From: Syntrophomonadaceae bacterium
Lineage (GTDB): Bacteria > Bacillota_D > Dethiobacteria > DTU022 > PWGO01
Assembly: GCA_003554535.1 (NCBI GenBank)
Contig: PWGT01000020.1
Coordinates: 1 to 13,153, forward strand
Direction of reading: 5' to 3'
DNA: 13,153 nt
Shown piece after piece: positions 8,262 to 13,153 of this stretch. Made by a program: the position numbers and the translations under genes. The first letter of the stretch is position 1. The number at the start of each line of letters is the position of its first letter. Below the pieces are notes generated by a model. It saw only the letters and a list, made by a program, of their open reading frames with translations. It was not told the DNA's origin and ran no database searches.

Positions 8262-8302
8262 AAAAAGCTCCTGCCTTCCCTTCTTTAAGGAAAAACAGGA
8301 GC
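8262..8302 (-). terminator. Intrinsic terminator after spoVAF
   Basis: On the minus strand GCTCCTG (8302-8296) pairs with CAGGAGC (8273-8267). Inner CCTT/AAGG pairing is possible, and TTTTTA (8266-8261) follows at once. It lies about 70 nt beyond the spoVAF stop, closing the spoVA operon before the tsa promoter region. Confidence 0.85.
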
Positions 8303-8371
8303 GAACTAATAGCTGCTTTCACAAGCACTTACAGGCAAATTTCATTGCCATACGCATAGGTTAAAAAGCTT

Positions 8372-9808
8372 TTAACTCTGATCATTTTTGTTTCCCGGAG
8401 GCCGCGTGCGTTGTTTGTCCTTGGTTTGCAAAAACTCCGGACGGAAGCGCTGATTGGGCACAGGGCGACGAACCATGACATTCCAAAACTCCCGCGCATG
8501 GAAAGGAAATAATGGCCACAAATAAGGATGCCCAAATGACTTGGTAGTAGCCAATCGCAAAAAAAGCAGTAACAACCCTATTATTAACCCTGGCAAACGG
8601 AAAATTCCGGTCGTGAGAATAAGAAAAAGAAGCACCAGGCGGTTAGCCATACCTAGTTCCCAACTGGGCGTGGAAAAGATCCCTACTGCTACCAAACCCA
8701 TATACAGAAGCACTTCGGGAACAAAAAATCCAACTTCTACCGCAATTTCTCCAATAAGGAGTGCTCCAACCAACCCCAGGGCAACAGCCAGGGGCGAAGG
8801 AGTATGAATGCTAGCCATCCGCAGGAGATCAATCCCCAAATGAGCAAATATGAACTGCAGCATCATGGGAATCTCGTAATCTTCTTCGGTGCCAATAAAA
8901 TCCAACGCTGGTGGTAAAAGATGTGGCTCCAGCACCACCAGTAGCCAGAGAGGAACCAGCAAAAAGGAAATTAGAATCCCAATTAACCGTACCCACCGGA
9001 TGTATAACCCTACTATTGGATCATGGCGATATTCTTCAGCATGATGAATGTGGTGAAAAATAGTTGTGGGCGCAATAATTACTGAAGGTGAATTATCAAC
9101 GATTACAATCACGTGTCCTTCTAAAAGATGCACTGCCGCTACATCCGGGCGTTCGGTATAACGGACCTCTGGAAAGGGATTCCAGTACTTTTTACGCATA
9201 AACTCTTCCAGGGTTTTTTCAGCCATAGGCAGAGCATCAACTTCTATGGCGCCAATTCGTTGCCGGACATTATCTACCAGGTCTGGAGAAGTAATATCTT
9301 CGATATATAAAAGACACACATCAGCCGCCGATCTTTTTCCCACCCTTGCTACTTCTGCCCTAAACTTTGGATCACGAAGACGTCTTCGCACCAGGGCAAT
9401 ATTGAACATCATTGTTTCCACGAAACCGTCCCGTGAGCCGCGAGTAACTTTTTCCACATCCGGTTCTTCCGGTTGACGTGCCGGATATATACGACTGTCA
9501 ATAGCCAGGGCTTCCTGCTCACCATCAACCATAAGAACCATGGGGCCGGAAAGTGACTGGTGGATTATCTCTTCAAGGGTATCTATGGTATCCACATCTA
9601 CATAAGGAAGATGGGAATTAAGAATTTTGACCAATGTATTGGGTACCATTTCCTCTCTGGAAACATCCATCAAGGAAGTCATAATTATGGTAGCCACCGT
9701 ATCATCAACAAACCCATCAACAAAAAGCAAAGCTGCCTTTTTGCCGCCGATTTCCATTTCTCTTAATACCAAATCCACACTGGTATCTATGCCCATCTCC
9801 CGGTTCAA
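8372..9808 (-). CDS. spoVAF: Stage V sporulation protein AF (GerA-family membrane protein)
   Basis: 478 residues from the only canonical start (TTG at 9808). SpoVAF resembles the A subunit of GerA-type germinant receptors and is encoded with the spoVA dipicolinic-acid channel genes. The soluble N-terminal half carries the family motif VTRGSRDGFVETMMFNIAL followed by RRRLR (121-145). The C-terminal half has several membrane segments (about 272-293, 341-379 and 388-419). It probably starts further upstream: the frame stays open, AAAGGAGG lies at 9859-9852, and the intervening codons read HKKLSDNISWLNREMG, like the usual N-terminus, with ATA at 9844 or 9841 as the only well-spaced initiators. 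The TTG at 9808 has no Shine-Dalgarno. A 226-bp gap separates the TTG from spoVAE; the intrinsic terminator lies 70 bp downstream of the stop. Confidence 0.93.
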   Translation of the reverse strand: MNREMGIDTSVDLVLREMEIGGKKAALLFVDGFVDDTVATIIMTSLMDVSREEMVPNTLVKILNSHLPYVDVDTIDTLEEIIHQSLSGPMVLMVDGEQEALAIDSRIYPARQPEEPDVEKVTRGSRDGFVETMMFNIALVRRRLRDPKFRAEVARVGKRSAADVCLLYIEDITSPDLVDNVRQRIGAIEVDALPMAEKTLEEFMRKKYWNPFPEVRYTERPDVAAVHLLEGHVIVIVDNSPSVIIAPTTIFHHIHHAEEYRHDPIVGLYIRWVRLIGILISFLLVPLWLLVVLEPHLLPPALDFIGTEEDYEIPMMLQFIFAHLGIDLLRMASIHTPSPLAVALGLVGALLIGEIAVEVGFFVPEVLLYMGLVAVGIFSTPSWELGMANRLVLLFLILTTGIFRLPGLIIGLLLLFLRLATTKSFGHPYLWPLFPFHAREFWNVMVRRPVPNQRFRPEFLQTKDKQRTRPPGNKNDQS

Positions 9809-10034
9809 CCATGAAATGTTATCTGAGAGCTTCTTGTGTATTATTGATATTCCTCCTTTCTGGTAAACCGGTACTTGGCAAACTAGTGCAATGATAAATT
9901 TTGCATTGTTTTTTTCAACCTTTACAGGAAAACCTTCTTGTTAATTGAAAAGAAATAGGCAAAATGGGCAGAAAACATTTTAATTGATTGCTTACCTCTT
10001 ACACCAAACCTCTTCCACCAGCGATTGCCTTTAC

Positions 10035-10400
10035 TTACCCTTTGGGCTCGAATATTAAAGCCATGATAAATGCAAATATGATTGCTGCCGTAATACCGGT
10101 ACTGGTAAGTTCAAACATTCCGGTAAGAACTCCGATTACACCACTGCGGGCGGCTTCCATCATGGCTCCTTGAGCCAGAGCATTGCCAAAGCTGGAAATA
10201 GGTAAAGAAGCGCCTGCCCCTGCAAATTTAATCAAAGGCTCATAAAGCCCCAAACCACCCAGGATGCCACCACCGACTACAAAACCAGAAAGGATATGTC
10301 CGGGGGTAAGCCGAGTAAGATCAAATAAAAGTTGACCCACAACACAAAACAAACCACCCACCACAAAGGCTGCCAAATAAGATTCCAATGATATATTCAC
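10035..10400 (-). CDS. spoVAE: Stage V sporulation protein AE (SpoVAEB-type channel subunit)
   Basis: 121-residue hydrophobic protein, close to the length of B. subtilis SpoVAEB. It is a component of the SpoVA channel that moves Ca-dipicolinate across the spore inner membrane. Recognisable are AAFVVGGLFCVVGQLL (10-25), LTPGHIL (31-37), GLYEPLIKFAGAGASLPISS (51-70), GMFELTSTGI (94-103) and the terminal FEPKG. The GAGxxxPxxxFGN motif is shared with SpoVAC, its distant paralogue. The start is uncertain. GTG at 10400 is only 1 nt from AGGGAG (10407-10402). In-frame TTG at 10388 matches the usual N-terminus but is 13 nt away. ATA at 10394 has the ideal 7-nt spacing. It follows spoVAD by 20 bp. Confidence 0.95.
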   Translation of the reverse strand: MNISLESYLAAFVVGGLFCVVGQLLFDLTRLTPGHILSGFVVGGGILGGLGLYEPLIKFAGAGASLPISSFGNALAQGAMMEAARSGVIGVLTGMFELTSTGITAAIIFAFIMALIFEPKG

Positions 10401-10420
10401 ACTCCCTAAAAATATAATAT

Positions 10421-11428
10421 TTATTGTTCTAAAGAAACTGCATGAGCTATGCCCGGGATAGTTTCCCCCTGCAAAGAAGTTGTAGGGCTATGCATAGCTC
10501 CCGTGGCTACTAGCAGGACCCGGTTTAACTCTTTTTTTTGCATACGCCTCCAGAGGTGGCCCAAAACCCCTATAGCCGAGCAAGCGCAGCCACTTCCCCC
10601 TGCATCTACCTGTTGGTGCTGATAATAAAGCATGGCCCCGCAGTCATCATATAATTGGCCCAGGTTGTAGCCTTTGCGCTGGAGCAGGTCTTCGAGCACC
10701 TGTTTTCCCACCTGTCCTAGGTCACCAGTCACTATAAGATCATAATAATTTGGCTCGCGCTGCAGTTCCGTAAAATGGGAATGGAGCACAGTGGCAGCAG
10801 CTGGGGCCATAGCAGTTCCCAGATCAAAAACATCAGTTATGCCCATATCCACTATTTCTCCCACAGTAAAGGAGGTAATACGCATGCCAGGTCCTTCCGT
10901 ATCTATGAGTGCAGCACCTGCTCCTGTAGCTGTCCACTGAGCATAGCCTGGCTTTTGAAAACCATACTCGGTGGGATATCTGTATTGTCTTTCCGCACTG
11001 CAGTTGTGGCTGGAAGTAGCAGCTAACACCCGACTACCAAATCCTCCGCTTAACAATATTCCAGCCAGACCCAGCCCCTCAGCCAAACTGGTACATGCAC
11101 CATAAATGCCCAGAAAAGGAATCTGCAAGGATAATGCCGTGAACCCCGACACAGTAATCTGGTTCAGAAGATCCCCCGCCAGGAAAAAATCTATATCTTC
11201 CTTTTTAAGCTTGCCTTTTTTCAAGGTTATATAACAGGCCTCCTCCATGAGGCTACGTTCTGCCCGTTCAAAACTCTTTTCTTGTAATGAAAGATTCTGG
11301 CAAACCAAATCTGCATCAGCCCCCAGGGGCCCCTCTCCTTCTTTGGGCCCAATTACAACCCCTGTTTGGGACAAAAAAGGAGGGGTAATAAACAAGATAC
11401 TATTATTTCCTACTTTCTGGTTACTCAT
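10421..11428 (-). CDS. spoVAD: Stage V sporulation protein AD (dipicolinic-acid-binding, thiolase fold)
   Basis: 335 residues from ATG at 11428, matching the family length of about 338. SpoVAD has a thiolase-like fold, binds dipicolinic acid and acts on the spore inner membrane with SpoVAC and SpoVAE. Family landmarks are GVVIGPKEGEGPLG (23-36), FLGIYGACTSLAEG (105-118), SSHNCSAERQYRYPTEYG (139-156), TATGAGAAL (166-174) and the late GDLGQVG and GGSGCACS segments. The frame extends to a GTG at 11488, but those 20 extra residues are unlike the family. The ATG has GAAAGG about 9-10 nt upstream. The gap to spoVAC is unusually long (179 bp) and contains a G-rich hexanucleotide repeat. Confidence 0.94.
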   Translation of the reverse strand: MSNQKVGNNSILFITPPFLSQTGVVIGPKEGEGPLGADADLVCQNLSLQEKSFERAERSLMEEACYITLKKGKLKKEDIDFFLAGDLLNQITVSGFTALSLQIPFLGIYGACTSLAEGLGLAGILLSGGFGSRVLAATSSHNCSAERQYRYPTEYGFQKPGYAQWTATGAGAALIDTEGPGMRITSFTVGEIVDMGITDVFDLGTAMAPAAATVLHSHFTELQREPNYYDLIVTGDLGQVGKQVLEDLLQRKGYNLGQLYDDCGAMLYYQHQQVDAGGSGCACSAIGVLGHLWRRMQKKELNRVLLVATGAMHSPTTSLQGETIPGIAHAVSLEQ

Positions 11429-11492
11429 CTTTGCCAACCTTTCTCTCCAGCCAAGGGATTTAATTTGCCTTTTTAGCCTCTTGCCCACTTAA

Positions 11493-11530
11493 GGGTCTGG
11501 GTCTGGGTCTGGGTCTGGTCTGGTCTGGGC
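11493..11530 (+). repeat. (GGGTCT)4 plus (GGTCT)2 tandem repeat, quadruplex-type
   Basis: Four exact GGGTCT units (11493-11516) are followed by two GGTCT units (11517-11526) and a final GGGC. Four GGG runs with 3-nt TCT loops satisfy the canonical intramolecular G-quadruplex pattern. The G-rich strand is the template strand for the spoVA operon. The repeat is non-coding under the preferred spoVAD start; a TAA (11491-11489) closes the spoVAD frame beside it. Confidence 0.85.
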
Positions 11531-11607
11531 AGGAGCAATATAAGTCGCTCCCTTGGCTGGTATTCTCTTTGATTAAATGATTAAATCAGTGTTTAAAACA
11601 ATAATGC

Positions 11608-12066
11608 TCAAATCAATGCTGAAATTAACCCCACAATAAAAGCGGTAACTACCCCAAACACAATTATGGAGCCGGCCAACATGAACATTTTGGAACCTAT
11701 CCCTGTTACCAGCCCTTCTTTTTTAAACTCCAAGGCTGTTGCAGTTACCGAATTAGCAAACCCCGTCACCGGTATAGCTGTGCCAGCTCCAGTGTAGCGG
11801 GCTATTTTGTCAAATACCCCCAATCCCGTTAATAAAGCTGCCAGGAAAATAAATACAGCCACCGTCGGATTAGCGGCTTCTTTTTCCGAAAATCCCATTC
11901 CCACAAAAAAGTCCTGCACAAATTGTCCTAGCAGACAAACAAGTCCTCCGCTTAGGAAAGCCATAATTATATTTTTAAGTAGCGGAGGGCGAGTTTTTTT
12001 TTGTCCTGCTATTTGCCGGTATTGTTGCTTTGTAATGTCAAACTCCTTTTCCACCTTGTTACTCAA
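11608..12066 (-). CDS. spoVAC: Stage V sporulation protein AC (SpoVA channel subunit)
   Basis: 152-residue membrane protein, first gene of this spoVA operon. SpoVAC is an inner-membrane subunit of the dipicolinate channel used in sporulation and germination. A basic N-terminal tail precedes the membrane segments AFLSGGLVCLLGQFVQDFF (36-54), VAVFIFLAALLTGLGVFD (69-86) and about 126-152. The signature GAGTAIPVTGFANS is at 93-106 and GLVTGIGSKMFMLAGS at 118-133. The start is TTG at 12066, preceded by GGGTGAT with close spacing, a match to the 3' end of the Shine-Dalgarno consensus. The stop is TGA. spoVAA and spoVAB are not upstream; a broken dodecin gene is there instead. Forespore sigma-G control is expected from the family, but I could not find a convincing sigma-G promoter. 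Confidence 0.94.
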   Translation of the reverse strand: MSNKVEKEFDITKQQYRQIAGQKKTRPPLLKNIIMAFLSGGLVCLLGQFVQDFFVGMGFSEKEAANPTVAVFIFLAALLTGLGVFDKIARYTGAGTAIPVTGFANSVTATALEFKKEGLVTGIGSKMFMLAGSIIVFGVVTAFIVGLISALI

Positions 12067-12121
12067 TTAAATCACCCTTTTTATCTGCTTTTATCTCAAC
12101 TTTTGTCCCCACGCTGTTAAT

Positions 12122-12331
12122 TTATTCTTCATCCCGAACTCCAAATGCCAGTTTGACATTAGCTTTGTAGCCAACTACTTCTCCATCTTTTACCTGAGCA
12201 GTAAAATTTAAAATTTCCACTCCGGTAATATCACTTACCGACTGAGATGCTTTTTGAACAGCATCACTCACGGCGTCATCCCAGCTGATTTCAGATTCTC
12301 CAACTAGCTAAATGAGCTTGGCAACAGTCAT
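12122..12331 (-). pseudogene. Dodecin gene with in-frame TAG at codon 8
   Basis: A 70-codon reading frame from ATG 12331 to TAA 12122 reads MTVAKLI-stop-LVGESEISWDDAV, then VSDITGVEILNFTAQVKD, VGYKANVKLAFGVRDEE. This is the dodecin pattern (small flavin-binding dodecameric protein) over its whole length. The family normally has Glu or a similar residue where TAG (12310-12308) occurs, so a single GAG-to-TAG change would explain it. GGGAGGTG (12344-12337) gives a strong ribosome-binding site, and the rest of the frame is undamaged. No start after the TAG would restore the first beta strand. Either it is a recently broken gene, or the amber codon is read through or recoded (for example as pyrrolysine), or the base is a sequencing error. 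It lies 55 bp upstream of spoVAC. Confidence 0.85.
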
Positions 12332-12367
12332 GCAGGCACCTCCCTTCTTTACTGAAAAATTTTCTTC

Positions 12368-12389
12368 AAATCCACCATAAATCCACCAT
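12368..12389. repeat. Perfect 11-bp tandem duplication in the dodecin leader
   Basis: AAATCCACCAT occurs twice back to back (12368-12378 and 12379-12389), 37-58 nt upstream of the dodecin ATG. It is probably a small replication-slippage duplication. No function can be assigned. Confidence 0.8.
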
Positions 12390-12505
12390 TGCTCTATAGT
12401 CACAGTTCTCCTCGAAAAAACTAAAGCTTTTTTCTAATGTGTGATTCTTGTGTTATTCTGTGTGATTTATTAAATTTAACAATTTGGAATAGATAAGCTG
12501 GATAG

Positions 12506-12685
12506 CTACCAACCATCTTGTTGTATAATGCTATAAACCGGAATCGATCTTTGGGGAGGCTGGCTATCTTCAGGAGAAATCACAAAGACATAAGCTAATA
12601 ATACGATAACCAGCACAGCAGAAAAAGTGATAGCTATTCCTATTATTTTTTTCATCTCTCTTTCATCTTCTGCTCTATTAAACAT
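12506..12685 (-). CDS. Small single-pass membrane protein, unrecognised
   Basis: 59 residues from ATG at 12685, chosen because AAAGGGG lies 8 nt upstream. A longer frame to a TTG at 12733 lacks a comparable site. A short charged N-terminus (RAEDEREMKK) precedes one membrane segment at about residues 14-36. The tail then reads SPEDSQPPQRSIPVYSI and ends in TAG after QQDGW. I do not recognise the family. The IPVYSI stretch faintly resembles the linker before the catalytic domain in some Firmicute polysaccharide deacetylases, so a remnant N-terminus is conceivable, but no such domain follows the stop. The gene lies between the dodecin remnant and the ferredoxin gene on the same strand. Confidence 0.5.
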   Translation of the reverse strand: MFNRAEDEREMKKIIGIAITFSAVLVIVLLAYVFVISPEDSQPPQRSIPVYSIIQQDGW

Positions 12686-12719
12686 GAAGTTTTCCCCTTT
12701 TATAGATTTACATTTACAA

Positions 12720-12741
12720 CAAACTGAAAACAAACTGAAAT
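12720..12741. repeat. Imperfect 11-bp tandem repeat upstream of the small membrane protein
   Basis: CAAACTGAAAA (12720-12730) is followed by CAAACTGAAAT (12731-12741), 10 of 11 matching. It starts about 35 nt upstream of the ATG at 12685. Beyond it, the AT-rich gap up to 12979 shows no gene or clear control site. Confidence 0.6.
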
Positions 12742-12979
12742 AACAGGAATAAAAGAGAAAGGAGATTAAACATCTGCCTAATTAACTTTTCCTTTTCACC
12801 TTTTCAATTGTAGTATTTAACTAACAAAAGGATTTATGAGAGAAATATTTATCTTTGAAGGTGGTAATATTTGCCATTAACATAAGAAGAAAACCATACT
12901 GAAAGAATAATTTAGAAGTAATTGAACCAGTTAAGGAGATACTAATTCAAAGACATATTGAGGTATCGTAAGGTATTTT

Positions 12980-13153
12980 TTAAGTAATATCTGCCACGGC
13001 TTCAATCCTTTGTTTCATTCTTTGAAAAAGGGCTTCCTCTTCATCTGTATTCAACTTCAAGGCTTGCTGGGGGCACAATTCTACGCACCTGCCGCAGCCG
13101 CGGCAATCTTCCCCTATTTTAACTTTTCCGCTCACTAAAGAAGCGGCTTTTAC
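12980..13153 (-). CDS. 4Fe-4S ferredoxin-domain protein, C-terminal end (5' part outside window)
   Basis: The last 57 residues of a protein whose frame is open to the right edge. IGEDCRGCGRCVELCPQQAL contains a C-x2-C-x2-C-x3-C-P cluster, the classical 4Fe-4S ferredoxin ligand set, so it should bind one cubane cluster for electron transfer. The tail (TDEEEALFQRMKQRIEAVADIT) is a charged helix and the stop is TAA. With only the C-terminus visible I cannot tell a small ferredoxin from a larger iron-sulfur protein such as a DUF362-type member. No intrinsic terminator is seen after it. Confidence 0.85.
   Translation of the reverse strand, partial: VKAASLVSGKVKIGEDCRGCGRCVELCPQQALKLNTDEEEALFQRMKQRIEAVADIT

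Larger units (their letters stand above)
7942..8371. other. AT-rich intergenic region between spoVAF and tsaE
   Basis: No credible coding region. It holds, in minus-strand order, the spoVAF terminator (8302-8262), a candidate tsaE promoter (8079-8051) and a TTGACA followed at once by an inverted repeat (7990-7967). The remainder is AT-rich sequence in which nothing further was recognised. Confidence 0.6.

Noticed and set aside
8541..8807. Plus-strand 88-codon frame opposite spoVAF
   Set aside because: It is a basic, low-information antisense shadow of a well-supported gene.
9889..9915. CAATG / CATTG stem followed by a run of T on the plus strand
   Set aside because: The stem is only 5 bp, and no plus-strand gene precedes it.
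11532..11551. GGAGC / GCTCC hairpin between spoVAC and spoVAD
   Set aside because: It is a 5-bp stem with a 10-nt loop and no U-tract, too weak to call a terminator or attenuator.
12067..12180. Search for a sigma-G promoter before spoVAC
   Set aside because: No CATNNTA-type -10 with a matching -35 was found; GGGGACAAAA resembles a sigma-F -10 but lacks a well-spaced -35.
12414..12434. Hairpin GAAAAAA / TTTTTTC upstream of the dodecin
   Set aside because: The stem is almost all A:T and lacks a GC-rich core, so it is unlikely to terminate transcription.

Overview
The window comes from an anaerobic, endospore-forming Firmicute. The spore genes spoVAC-spoVAD-spoVAE-spoVAF, the Firmicute-type tsaE-tsaB-rimI-tsaD cluster and several cell-wall-binding-repeat-2 (CWB2) surface proteins all point that way. 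The acidic surface proteins and the run of CWB2 genes would fit a haloalkaliphilic clostridial lineage such as Natranaerobiales. That placement is inference only; nothing here fixes the species.

Layout. Positions 1-2513 (+) hold two tandem CWB2 genes: the 3' end of one (no catalytic domain visible) and a complete glucosaminidase with CWB2 repeats at its C-terminus. A third CWB2 gene (2519-4732, -) converges on them with a 5-bp gap and has the reverse domain order: CWB2 repeats, helical linker, then an SH3b domain placed inside a LytD-like glucosaminidase region. Together they look like a surface module for peptidoglycan remodelling.

Everything from 2519 to the right edge is on the minus strand. 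The t6A cluster tsaE-tsaB-rimI-tsaD (7923 down to 4960) is compact. TsaE, TsaB and TsaD together make the N6-threonylcarbamoyl modification at tRNA A37, and RimI acetylates ribosomal protein S18. About 450 bp of AT-rich DNA separates this cluster from the spoVA operon (spoVAC-spoVAD-spoVAE-spoVAF, 12066 down to 8372), which ends in a clear intrinsic terminator. These proteins form the dipicolinic-acid channel of the spore inner membrane. spoVAA and spoVAB are absent here.

Upstream of spoVAC lie a dodecin gene interrupted by an in-frame TAG at codon 8, a small unrecognised membrane protein, and the C-terminal end of a 4Fe-4S ferredoxin-type protein running off the right edge.

No wholly new multi-gene system is evident. 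The best leads are small: the amber-interrupted dodecin with an intact ribosome-binding site; spoVAF, whose best-placed Shine-Dalgarno points to an ATA start; a (GGGTCT)4 quadruplex-type repeat inside the spoVA operon; and the nested SH3b and low-complexity insertions in the CWB2 enzymes.
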